Shown one piece after another: positions 27,019 through 35,733 of a stretch of 64,000 nt of DNA (position 1 is the stretch's first letter; every line of letters starts with the position of its first letter). The translations under genes were made by a program, and so were the position numbers. The DNA is from Bradyrhizobium iriomotense (GTDB taxonomy: Bacteria > Pseudomonadota > Alphaproteobacteria > Rhizobiales > Xanthobacteraceae), in NCBI RefSeq assembly GCF_030160715.1, contig NZ_BSOW01000035.1, positions 27,791 through 91,790 of the forward strand. The letters are read 5' to 3'. The notes beneath the pieces are model-generated. The model had not been told where the DNA came from. It did not search any database and was given only the letters and a program-made list of their open reading frames with translations.

Positions 27019-29508
27019 GTGGCGCGCAACAAGAACAAAACCGGCAAGATCGACAAACTGTCGAAGCGCACCGCCAAATCGAGGCCGAGTGAACTCTCGG
27101 TAGACGCCGGGAGCGGCGGTGCCCGCAGCACCCCACCCCTCCTCTCGTGGAAATCAAAGCCCCGGCTGGCCGCCTTGACGGCAATCGCAGCCGTCGCGGC
27201 AGGTGGTCTGGCGTTCTTGTTTGTCGCCGAGAGTGAACTCGTCTTGCCCAACGTTCTTCGTAGCCAAAGCGCGACCCCTGCCCTCGCCTTCGTCGGCAGC
27301 GAATCCTGCGTTGAGTGCCACCAGACCGAAGCTGCGTTGTGGAAGGAATCCCAGCACAAGCATGCCATGCAGCACGCTACCGCGGCTTCAGTGCTCGGCG
27401 ATTTCGATGATGCCGGTTTCGATCACTTCGGCATCCGTTCCCGCTTCTTCAAGAAGGACCACAAATTCTTCGTCGAGACCGACGGTCCTGACGGCAAGCT
27501 TGCGACCTTCGAGGTGAAATACACGTTCGGCATCGATCCCTTGCAGCAATATCTGATCGAATTCCCGGACGGCCGGATACAGGCGCTTTCAATCGCGTGG
27601 GACAGCCGGCCGCAGGACCAGGGTGGCCAACGCTGGTTTCATCTCTATCCCAATGAGGAGATCAAGCACGACGACGTGCTGCACTGGACCAAGCTCAATC
27701 AGAACTGGAATTTCATGTGCGCAGAGTGCCACTCGACCGGCGTGCAGAAGAACTACGACGCGGCGACTAACGCTTACCATACGACATGGGCGGAGATCAG
27801 CGTCGGCTGCGAGGCGTGCCACGGCAAAGGCTCGCGGCATGTCGGCTGGGCGTACAGTCAGAGGAGCTGGTGGCCGTTCGGGAAGGATCATGACCCTCGG
27901 AAGGGACTCGCTGTTTTCCTGAACGAGCGGGATCGCGTCACCTGGCAACCCGATCCGAAGACCGGCAATCCGCAGCGCAGTATCGCTCCCGCAACGACAC
28001 GCCGAGAAGTCGAGACGTGCGGCCTGTGCCACGCGCGACGCGGACAATTTTCCGAGGACTGGATACCTGGACCACCCTTGTCCGATACCCACGTAGTTTC
28101 CACGCTCGCCCGCGGCCTCTATCACGCCGACGGGCAAATGCTGGACGAAGTCTACAACTACGGCTCGTTCAAGCAGAGCAAGATGTTTGCGGCAGGTGTC
28201 ACCTGCAGCGATTGCCACGAGCCGCACGCCGCCAAACTACGGGCTGAAGGCGACGGCGTGTGCCTGCAATGCCACGCCTCCGATAAATATGAGCTCGCCT
28301 CCCATGCCCACCACGGCGACGTCACGCCGAAGGTCACCTGCGCGTCGTGCCACATGCCTGTCAGCACCTACATGGTGATCGACAAACGGCACGATCACAG
28401 CTTTCGCATTCCCAGGCCGGATCTTTCCGTGAAGCTTGGCACCCCCAACGCCTGCAACAATTGTCATGCCGACAAATCCGCACAATGGGCGGCCGACGCC
28501 ATAGAGCGCTGGCACGGGCCGACCCGGAAAGGGTTCCAGAATTACGCTGAGGCATTCCAGGCTTCCTGGACCGACCGCGCCGATGCGGCCGCGCTTCTGG
28601 CAGTGGTGGCGGCCAGCCCCACTACGCCGGCGATCGCGCGTGCCAGCGCGCTTAGCGAGCTGCACTCGCGGGTCTCGCCCACCAATATCGAGCTCGCCCG
28701 CAAGGGGTTGGCCGACCCCGATCCGATGGTACGGATCGGTGCACTTGATATGCTCGATGGCTTGCCGGGCAACCGGACCTGGCCCCTTGTCTACCCGCTG
28801 CTCTCCGATTCAAGCCTTGGTGTTCGTATCCGGGCGGTATCGGTGCTGGCTGCGGTCCCGACCGCCATCCAGCCGGGCTCCGACCGCCCCGCCTTTGAGC
28901 GGGCGGCAGCTGAGTTCATTGCCGCGCAGCATCTAAACGCGGATCGGCCTGAAGCCCGCTCGACGCTTGGCAATTTCTACGCCCGTCGCGGGCTACGTGC
29001 TGACGCAGAGAACGAATACAAGGCCGCGCTGCGTCTCAGCCCCCAATATGCGCCTGCAGCGATCAATCTCGCGGATTTGTATCGGCAGCTTGGCCGCGAT
29101 GGCGATGGAGACAGCGTGCTAAGGACGGCTATCGCGTCTTCACCTCACGACGCTGGCCTGCACCACGCGCTCGGGCTCACACTGACCCGAGAGAGACGGC
29201 CCGATGATGCACTTGCCGAATTCCGCACCGCGACCGAATTGGAACCCGACAGGTCGCGCTATGCCTATGTCTACGCCGTCGCGCTACATTCGGCAGGGCG
29301 CGTCGATGAATCGATGAAGGTCCTGAAAGAGAACCTGGCGCGGCATCCGGACGATCGCGACACCCTGCTGGCCCTCGTGACGTTCAACCGCGAGGCCGGA
29401 GACATCGAGGCTGCCCGCCAATATGCCGGACAGCTCTCTCGCATTGCCCCGAACGACCCTGATTTGACCCGTCTCACCGACGATCTTCGCACCCGCTTGA
29501 AGCAATAG
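27019..29508 (+). CDS. Octaheme c-type cytochrome with TPR tail
   Basis: The 829-residue product has one hydrophobic anchor near the N-terminus (LAALTAIAAVAAGGLAFLFV), then eight Cys-x2-Cys-His heme motifs between about residues 97 and 483: CVECH, CAECH, CEACH, CGLCH, CSDCH, CLQCH, CASCH and CNNCH. From about residue 500 come HEAT-like helices and then TPR repeats (ARSTLGNFYARRGLRADAEN, LHHALGLTLTRERRPDDALA). It is likely a periplasmic multiheme electron carrier or reductase tied to the inner membrane. GTG at 27019 after GGCGAGGTACCC was chosen because the longer open frame would place the 16-bp element inside the coding part. Redox substrate unknown. Confidence 0.85.
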   Translation: MARNKNKTGKIDKLSKRTAKSRPSELSVDAGSGGARSTPPLLSWKSKPRLAALTAIAAVAAGGLAFLFVAESELVLPNVLRSQSATPALAFVGSESCVECHQTEAALWKESQHKHAMQHATAASVLGDFDDAGFDHFGIRSRFFKKDHKFFVETDGPDGKLATFEVKYTFGIDPLQQYLIEFPDGRIQALSIAWDSRPQDQGGQRWFHLYPNEEIKHDDVLHWTKLNQNWNFMCAECHSTGVQKNYDAATNAYHTTWAEISVGCEACHGKGSRHVGWAYSQRSWWPFGKDHDPRKGLAVFLNERDRVTWQPDPKTGNPQRSIAPATTRREVETCGLCHARRGQFSEDWIPGPPLSDTHVVSTLARGLYHADGQMLDEVYNYGSFKQSKMFAAGVTCSDCHEPHAAKLRAEGDGVCLQCHASDKYELASHAHHGDVTPKVTCASCHMPVSTYMVIDKRHDHSFRIPRPDLSVKLGTPNACNNCHADKSAQWAADAIERWHGPTRKGFQNYAEAFQASWTDRADAAALLAVVAASPTTPAIARASALSELHSRVSPTNIELARKGLADPDPMVRIGALDMLDGLPGNRTWPLVYPLLSDSSLGVRIRAVSVLAAVPTAIQPGSDRPAFERAAAEFIAAQHLNADRPEARSTLGNFYARRGLRADAENEYKAALRLSPQYAPAAINLADLYRQLGRDGDGDSVLRTAIASSPHDAGLHHALGLTLTRERRPDDALAEFRTATELEPDRSRYAYVYAVALHSAGRVDESMKVLKENLARHPDDRDTLLALVTFNREAGDIEAARQYAGQLSRIAPNDPDLTRLTDDLRTRLKQ

Positions 29509-29644
29509 AGGTCGACCAATATCGCGACGGCTATTGGCTGATTGCGTTGCGGACGCTGTGCCAGACTGCATCCTTCACGGCGATCAGATCGTCGCCGCTT
29601 TCGTCAGCGAAGTGGGGACCAAGGGCAGGTAGATGGAGTCCATA

Positions 29645-29957
29645 ATGGATGTGGAATCCTGGCTGCGCAGCCTCGGACTCGAACGCTACGAGGCTGACTT
29701 TCGCTAAAATGAAATCGACGCCTCTGTGCTGTTCAGCTTGACTGCCGAGGATCTGAAAGGCCTCGGCGTCACCTTGGTCAGGCACCGCCGCAAGATACTT
29801 GACGCCATCGCGGCTTTGAAGGCCGACGCACAGTCTCATGAGACCACCTCCAAATTCGTGGCAACCGCCGATACGCGGCCTGCGGAGGCGGCGGAACGTC
29901 GTCAAGTGACCGTTCTCTTCTCCGATCTAGTCGGGTCGACCGCCTTGTCTAAGGGCG
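29645..29957 (+). pseudogene. 5' fragment of a SAM-domain adenylate cyclase
   Basis: ATG at 29645, with GGAG upstream, begins MDVESWLRSLGLERYEADFR, the start of a SAM domain, but codon 21 is TAA where the family normally has Glu. The text then goes on correctly (DASVLFSLTAEDLKGLGVTL, RRKILDAIAALKADA) to ERRQVTVLFSDLVGSTALSK, the start of a class III cyclase domain, and stops making sense near 29957, where an IS5-like remnant begins on the other strand. So a SAM-cyclase gene has lost most of its length and gained a stop. Confidence 0.8.
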
Positions 29958-30175
29958 TGGACTTATTAGCACGCAGCCAAATGCGGATGGATGCGAGCTT
30001 GACGAAGGCTAATAGTTGGCAGCGAGCTTGTCATATCGGGTCGCGACACGACGGCACTGCTTGATCGATCTTGTTGAAGAACCGTTCGATCAAGCTGCGC
30101 GCGCGATACAGATACGGGCTGAAGCTGATCGGGTCTTTGCGATTGCGTTTCGGCGGAATGTTTGCCCATACCCCA
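29958..30175 (-). mobile_element. 3' end of an IS5-family transposase
   Basis: On the minus strand the frame reads WANIPPKRNRKDPISFSPYL and YRARSLIERFFNKI, the conserved end of IS5-type DDE transposases; after a small frameshift it goes on with ATRYDKLAANY and ends near 29958. The catalytic domain is missing. It joins directly to the truncated SAM-cyclase. Confidence 0.75.
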
Positions 30176-30389
30176 TTTACTTCCGCTTTCGGCGGAATGA
30201 CGGACATGGCCGGACTTGCGGCTGGCTCGACCCGGTCGCGAATGACCCGAAGCGGCCAATCTGCACTCTTAATGTTGGAGGAGGAACCAGACCCTCGACC
30301 CGGGCAGTTTCGGGTTTGAATAGCAGGAAACACTTGGCAGCCTTCCAGCGATCGACGATGGCCGGATCACGCTGCGTACTGGCAAGGGC

Positions 30390-33300
30390 TTATTCGCCGA
30401 CCGCCTTGTCCGCGCTGATTGTTGCCGAGTGCACGGCGCTTTGGACAGAAACCTCAAGCATCGACTTTGCAACCGCATCGTTTGGAAATTCTTCCAGAAT
30501 CTTCTGATAGCGGCGGGCCGCCTCGCTGAAATGTCCTCTCTCGAAACACTCTGATGCTCCCCATGTCATCTGGCTCAGCTTTATGTCACGGGGGCGAGCT
30601 TCGATTTCCGCGTCGTCGCTGCCTGCCATCCCGAGCAACTCATAGACCAGGAAAGCCTGCTTACGGCCTTTGACCTGGACGTGACGCAAAGGCCGCGCCA
30701 CCACTTTGGATGCAACGAAGTCGAACACACTGTCGCTGATGCAGATCGTGGTGCCGAACACCTTGTTTAGGCCTTCGAGGCGCGCTGCGACGTTCACTCC
30801 GTCACCCATGACGGTATAGCTGAAGCGATCCGAGGAGCCGACGTTGCCTACCAATACCTCGCCGCCATTAAGGCCGATCCGGATCCGCAACGTCGGTTTT
30901 CCTTCCGCGCGCCAGGTATCGTTGACCTGCTCCATTCGCCTGACAGCGCGGAGAGCGCCCGCGCAGGCGTGCAGTGCGTGGTCTTCCAAGGCAACTGGTG
31001 CGCCCCAGAATGCCATGACGCCGTCACCAATGAACTTGTCGATTGTTCCCTTCTCCTCTGAAATCGCTCTGCAGATCTGCTCGAAATAGATCGACATCTG
31101 GGCCAGCAGGTCATCTGCGGAAGATTGTTCGGCGTGGGTCGAAAAGTTCTCAAGGTCGGTAAACAGAATAGTCAGGTATCGCTTCTCTACTCCGAGAGCC
31201 AGGGGAATACCCGATTTGATCAGACCTCTGACCAGGTCCACAGGCGCAAATGAAGAAAATGATTTCAGCGAATTGCGGAGAAGCGCGATCGCGGACTGAA
31301 GCTGGGCAATTTCCCGGACATTGGAGGGGCGGTTCGGGGGCGCATCGAAAGAGAGATTTTCGACCGCTTTAAGGTCCTGCGAGATGCTTTCGATCGGGTG
31401 CGAAAGCCTGCGCGACATAAGGTAAATCAGGAAGAGTTCGACGGCCGAAAGGGCGATGATGAGGAGGAGAATCTGCTTGTTCGTCGCCTTGAGATCGCCG
31501 ATAAAATCATTAGTGGGCGTGACTGTCACCGCTTCCCATGGGCGTCCGAAGCTTTCCGGGAACCGGGCGAAGGATGCACTTAACTCCTGTCCGTCGCGGG
31601 GAGAGCGAAACAGGAAGTTGTCCTCGCCCGTTTGCGTCTGCAATCGATAGGCTTCGCGCATATCATCGTCGGCGAAGTCCTGCAACCTCGCCACTTGGAG
31701 CTTGCCGTCCGACATCTGAACAGCTTTTTCCTTCTCGGAGGCTGCAATGATCTTGCCATCGGTCGGATCTGCGATGACGGTCGTGCTGTGCGTGCTGGCC
31801 CGATGGCTCGCAAGAAATCGCGACATGACACTTGGGGTGACTGTGGCCCCAGCGCTACCGATGAAAGCGCCGTCACGGAAAATGGGAACTCTGATGTTAA
31901 TGATCGGATATCCTGTGTCGAGGTTAATCTCAGGCTCAGAAACAACCATGGCGCCTGACGCTTTTACTGCCGGATATCCCGAGCTAGTTCGATAGTCGGT
32001 CGTGGTCGGAACGCTGTATTCGCCGACCACATGCCCCCACGTGTCGAAGAAAGTTCGATGGCGACTACGGCTTGGACCAACCGAGAAATCGTCGATGAAA
32101 TTCGAATGCCAGTTGGCGGTCCGCGGAATCCTGGGATCGGAACGCCGGCGGTCATCGTCGATCCGCGTTACTGCCCGATGATATCCATCCTCAAAGCTGA
32201 CGAATGCGGCATCCATCTCCTCGGCAGTCGTTAAGGCGCGAAAGAGCACCTCTCTGCTCTGTTCGGTGCGGAAGAAATCCGGTTTGGCTGCGGCCACCTC
32301 AGCGAGCAAACGTATTGTTCCCGCCACACCATGTATCATGGCCTCCAAATTTTCGATGCTGGCCTGGCGGGCTTTCGCGACGTCATTATGCAGCGTCGCG
32401 ATGATCGTTGCGGAGTTTCGATGGTAGTTGTAAGCGAGGATGAAAATCAGGATTGGAATGCTGAGGCAGACGAACAGGCCTGCCATGATCGTACTCAGCT
32501 TTGGCTTTTTTGCCGCCAGATCGATCCGACGCTTGAACCAGTGGTACGACAGCCGGACCGGAAGAGACACGGCTGTCAGTATCATTAGACCCAGGAGAAC
32601 CCGCCAAAGCCAGGCGACGACACGATCGCGTTCTGCCCGATATAGCAGCCCGTCAGGCAACCGTGCGTCGAAAAGCATCCCGAGATCTCGATAGGAATTG
32701 GCAATGTTTTGCCAGCGTTGCTCGGACTGACTACCGAGCTGGATCAACCGAGGTTGGATCAGCGCCTCCGTCTGTATCGCCTCAAATTGCAGAGCATCCC
32801 TCGTCTTCTTTGTCGAATACCGGTCCAGGATCAGTTGGACCGTTTCCTCCTTGTGGGCCAGCGCATATTCCCAGCCCTTAAGCGAGGCTGCGAGGAAAGC
32901 AGCCGTCCGTTCGGGATGGGCCTTTGCCTGTTCAGCCGACGTGCACAGGTTATCGCCATAAAAATCGAGCCCGAACATCCGTGGCGAGAAGGTCCTATAG
33001 GGAATGCGGAGTTGGTCCAGAATGAACGGCTCGTTGGTGCTGTAGGCAACCATGGCGTCCGCCCTGCCGTCGATCAGATCGCGCGGATCGCCGTTGTGCT
33101 GGACACGCGGCAAGCTGGCATAGTCGATACCCTCGTGCTTTAGCATCGCGGCCAGATCATCGCTGCCGGGAGTGTCCATGAGCCGGCGCCCTCGCAATTC
33201 GGATAGCGTACCGATGCGGGCGCGGCTGGGCACCAGGATGATGGCAGGGGAATGCTGGAAGATCGCGCCGAGGCTCACGACCGTGGGCGTCTCAGGCTTC

Positions 33301-33665
33301 TCGAGCAATATACTCGTGGTGCAGACTCCGAAGTCAGCCTTGCCTTCCTCGACCGCCTTCATCGCGTCAATATTGGGACCGCCCTCGCGAATGTCGACGT
33401 CAAACCCTGCGTTCCTGTAGAAGCCGCGATCGAGCGCCGCGTAATATCCTGCGAACTGGAATTGATGCAGCCACTTCAGCTGCAGCGAGACCTTGTCCGC
33501 AGCCGCGCATGGGTTTGCGATCAAGAGTGCTAGCAGCGCCAAAACCAGCCGTCCCCCTCGAACGGGAGGATGCGACAGAACGCTTCTATCGGTCGCATTT
33601 TCGCGGAACGCCGTCTCAAAGCATTCGAGACCAAGGCTCCGCATCCAATTTCCGAGGTGCATCAT
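30390..33665 (-). CDS. Dual-sensor class III cyclase: NMT1-like SBP, Cache, HAMP, cyclase
   Basis: The 1091-residue product has a signal segment at about 40-56 (VLALLALLIANPCAAA), then an NMT1/THI5-like substrate-binding domain to about 335 (VSLQLKWLHQFQFAGYYAAL). Two membrane helices follow at about 355-375 and 392-412, then a double-Cache-like region, a third helix near 730-750, a HAMP linker, and a class III cyclase domain (ILFTDLENFSTHAEQ, TIDKFIGDGVMAFWG, YTVMGDGVNVAARLE). The Lys and Asp of adenylate cyclases are present. Topology is consistent, with both sensors outside and the cyclase inside. The first 35 residues match the SAM-domain start of the pseudogene at 29645, so the 5' end was captured from such a gene. 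A 16-bp element lies upstream; tenA is nearby. Confidence 0.85.
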   Translation of the reverse strand: MMHLGNWMRSLGLECFETAFRENATDRSVLSHPPVRGGRLVLALLALLIANPCAAADKVSLQLKWLHQFQFAGYYAALDRGFYRNAGFDVDIREGGPNIDAMKAVEEGKADFGVCTTSILLEKPETPTVVSLGAIFQHSPAIILVPSRARIGTLSELRGRRLMDTPGSDDLAAMLKHEGIDYASLPRVQHNGDPRDLIDGRADAMVAYSTNEPFILDQLRIPYRTFSPRMFGLDFYGDNLCTSAEQAKAHPERTAAFLAASLKGWEYALAHKEETVQLILDRYSTKKTRDALQFEAIQTEALIQPRLIQLGSQSEQRWQNIANSYRDLGMLFDARLPDGLLYRAERDRVVAWLWRVLLGLMILTAVSLPVRLSYHWFKRRIDLAAKKPKLSTIMAGLFVCLSIPILIFILAYNYHRNSATIIATLHNDVAKARQASIENLEAMIHGVAGTIRLLAEVAAAKPDFFRTEQSREVLFRALTTAEEMDAAFVSFEDGYHRAVTRIDDDRRRSDPRIPRTANWHSNFIDDFSVGPSRSRHRTFFDTWGHVVGEYSVPTTTDYRTSSGYPAVKASGAMVVSEPEINLDTGYPIINIRVPIFRDGAFIGSAGATVTPSVMSRFLASHRASTHSTTVIADPTDGKIIAASEKEKAVQMSDGKLQVARLQDFADDDMREAYRLQTQTGEDNFLFRSPRDGQELSASFARFPESFGRPWEAVTVTPTNDFIGDLKATNKQILLLIIALSAVELFLIYLMSRRLSHPIESISQDLKAVENLSFDAPPNRPSNVREIAQLQSAIALLRNSLKSFSSFAPVDLVRGLIKSGIPLALGVEKRYLTILFTDLENFSTHAEQSSADDLLAQMSIYFEQICRAISEEKGTIDKFIGDGVMAFWGAPVALEDHALHACAGALRAVRRMEQVNDTWRAEGKPTLRIRIGLNGGEVLVGNVGSSDRFSYTVMGDGVNVAARLEGLNKVFGTTICISDSVFDFVASKVVARPLRHVQVKGRKQAFLVYELLGMAGSDDAEIEARPRDIKLSQMTWGASECFERGHFSEAARRYQKILEEFPNDAVAKSMLEVSVQSAVHSATISADKAVGE

Positions 33666-33810
33666 TGCGTCCCTCGAGCGTTAAAACCCACCGGCAGGAT
33701 GACTGAATCGAACCTGGGTCGTCGCGGTGTTTCATAATCAAGCAACGCGACAGGGCTCCTCTGCGCATTCGGCAGGTGAGGCCCATATTGCCCGCGTGAT
33801 GAGAGGCCGC

Positions 33811-33826
33811 CTATGCGAAATCGGAA
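33811..33826 (-). promoter_or_regulatory. 16-bp AraC-type element, copy 8 (minus strand)
   Basis: On the minus strand it reads TTCCGATTTCGCATAG, 145 bases before the SBP-cyclase start at 33665 and in the gap shared with the AraC pseudogene. Confidence 0.6.
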
Positions 33827-33968
33827 TCTCAGGTCTACGCCATCGTGCCAATTAGGTTGCCATTTCGCCCCCGTAAGCCACGGAGGTGCCGCCGGAAAAT
33901 AGATTTGTGTCTAATTTCCGTTGTAAAAGGGCAGGTAGCGTTATTCATTGTGTCCGTAGAGGTGTCCC

Positions 33969-34184
33969 ATGCCTCAAAGTGCGGTGTCCACGTACGACGA
34001 TCCGATGCCATATCAGACTGCCATTCGGGGCGGAGAAGTTGAGATTTAGGTCACCGCCCGGGGCGACTTCCGAGGCAACCTAACAAAAATTGACGTTCAC
34101 AATTTGTGGATGCAATCAGGTTGGGAAAATCTGGTCAGCGCCCGCTCAACTGGCCGCCTGCTCCGCGTTCCGAAGAGAATCTAA
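33969..34184 (+). pseudogene. AraC-type regulator, N-terminal fragment with stop
   Basis: ATG 33969 begins STYDDPMPYQTAIRGGEVEI, then TAG at 34047, then VTARGDFRGNLTKIDVHNLW and a TAA at 34182. This matches the N-termini of the AraC genes at 18795 and 21125 (Asp-Pro, Ala-Ala-x-x-x-Ala-x-Val, Gly-Asp-Phe, Leu-Thr). The DNA-binding part is absent. It is a dead third member, divergent from the SBP-cyclase gene. Confidence 0.65.
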
Positions 34185-34186
34185 GT

Positions 34187-34212
34187 CCGTCCCGGTCGTT
34201 AGACCGGGACGG
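34187..34212. terminator. Strong hairpin, possible terminator
   Basis: CCGTCCCGGTC and GACCGGGACGG pair over 11 bases around GTTA. No T-run follows on the plus strand, so it may be a factor-dependent terminator or part of a mobile element end. Confidence 0.4.
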
Positions 34213-34232
34213 TGAGCGAGTTATAATGAAAG

Positions 34233-34284
34233 TGGTTGCCGGGATAGGATTTGAACCTATGACCTTCAGGTTATGACCCTGACG
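34233..34284 (-). other. 3' fragment of an initiator tRNA-fMet gene, possible att scar
   Basis: On the minus strand the text reads CGTCAGGGTCATAACCTGAA, then GGTCATAGGTTCAAATCCTA and TCCCGGCAACCA. This is the anticodon arm (CAT), variable loop, T arm and acceptor 3' strand of an initiator tRNA. The 5' 25 bases are absent; the tenA gene lies there instead. Such 3' pieces are typical leftovers of an element that inserted into a tRNA gene. Confidence 0.65.
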
Positions 34285-34296
34285 ATTGCCGAACGG

Positions 34297-34971
34297 CTAT
34301 TCGACACGCTGACCCGCGCGCCAGCCCATCTCCCAGAAATCTGCCTCGAGTCGGGTGGCTTCCTTGAAGATCGCAATCAGCTCTGCCTCGCGGGCCGGCG
34401 TGGCGTAGAAATCGGCGAGATGCTCCAAGTGTGCTCGCGCTTTCGCCGCGACCTCCTGGTATGGCGCGCCGGCGTACTCGGCGATCCAAACGCGATAGGG
34501 GTTCGTCGCAGCGTCCGCATCGGGTCGTGAGGCGAGCCGCGTGGCGATCTCCGCGTACCCGATCACGCAGGGGGCAAGCGCCACCTTGAGTGCCAGCAGA
34601 TCGCCGCGCATTCCAGCGTCGAGCACGTAGCGTGTGTAGGCCAGCGTCTCGACCGCCGGAGGGGTTTGTTCAAGGTCGCTCGGAGATAGACCCCAACCGG
34701 CACAGAGCTTCACATGAAGGTTCATCTCAACATCAAGGATGGCCGAGAGGCCGGCCGCTGCTTCACGCATGTCGGCAAGCTTGGGCGACTTGTAGACCGA
34801 GAGCGCGTAGGCGCGCGCGAACTCGATGAGGAACAGGTAGTCCTGCGCGAGGTAGTGACGAAACGCCGCTTCGGCGAGCGAGCCGTCTGCCAATCCGTTC
34901 GTGAAGGGATGCTCGGTGTAGGCCCGCCACTCAGCGGATGCTTCTGTCTTTAGACGCTCGAAGAAACTCAC
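34297..34971 (-). CDS. tenA: Thiaminase II family protein TenA
   Basis: The 224-residue product is a full-length TenA: all helical, with Asp44 in YLAQDYLFL, the active-site Cys135 in LAPCVIGYAEI, and the C-terminal Glu region RLEADFWEMGW near 209-213. These positions match the catalytic residues known for Bacillus TenA. The enzyme frees the pyrimidine HMP from damaged thiamin products so it can be reused. The start is GTG at 34971. No TPP riboswitch motif is visible upstream. The NMT1-like domain of the cyclase 0.6 kb away is of the type that binds thiamin pyrimidine precursors in some proteins, so a shared theme is possible but unproven. Confidence 0.9.
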   Translation of the reverse strand: MSFFERLKTEASAEWRAYTEHPFTNGLADGSLAEAAFRHYLAQDYLFLIEFARAYALSVYKSPKLADMREAAAGLSAILDVEMNLHVKLCAGWGLSPSDLEQTPPAVETLAYTRYVLDAGMRGDLLALKVALAPCVIGYAEIATRLASRPDADAATNPYRVWIAEYAGAPYQEVAAKARAHLEHLADFYATPAREAELIAIFKEATRLEADFWEMGWRAGQRVE

Positions 34972-34984
34972 GATCTATTTCGCC

Positions 34985-35733
34985 TGGCTTGCTTTCCCAT
35001 GAACCTCTTTTGCTCGCTACCGATAGCGCGCGAACCGGGACGCTGACCTTGACAGGCCACGGCGATCAGCCGGCAGCGATGGTGCACGGAATTCGCTTGC
35101 CGTCGATCGCCGGGACTGACTTGCGTTCTCACGTTATCACCAACAGAACGCAATGCCCTAAGTCCAAGTTTCGATTGAACGAGCCGCACCAGTTTCGCAC
35201 CAGAAACAACCCGCACGAAGCGCGGCGAACGTGGTCGAATTCTAGGAAAAACGCAAGAAAATCAACGGCGGCGGCCATTATCCCGCCGCTCATAACGGTC
35301 TGGCTGCAGCTTTGATTCAGGCCAAACTCAAAAGCTGGTCGCAGTCTGTTGGTGACGGTGCCGGATTCTCGCCCCAGTATCTGCCACGTGCCAAAGAACT
35401 GGATATAACCCTTCCTAGCAGCGCACACTTCGGCGGCCGAAGGCCTTCCGAGCTCCATCCCCTTTTTCTTCGCCGCGGCATCCAATTACACGACGAGTTC
35501 ATAGCGGCCGTTCCGCTTAGGCGCCGCCCGAGCATGATGCTCTGGATGATCACCAACGCCGACATTTTGTGGAATGGCGCCAGCGCAGGTGCGTGCACCT
35601 CGTTGAGTTGCGCGATGACCTAGAGGTTCGATCGTGCAGGACACACATCGCAAATTGTCCTTGCAGACGAATCCAGACAAGGCGATCTTGCGCCTTGCAC
35701 GCGTACTTGCTCGTCTGGCTGCGAGGGAAGATC
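34985..35733. other. Intergenic, nothing recognised
   Basis: About 750 bases between tenA and the recombinase. Short open frames occur, none convincing. It may hold the recombinase promoter and lost island DNA. Confidence 0.45.

Noticed and set aside
29558..29574. Possible tenth 16-bp element before the SAM-cyclase pseudogene
   Set aside because: TGCCAGACTGCATCC is one base short between the boxes and lacks TAG, so it was not counted.
34972..35320. TPP riboswitch before tenA
   Set aside because: I looked for the CTGAGA and ACCTGAT-type cores upstream of the GTG start and found neither.
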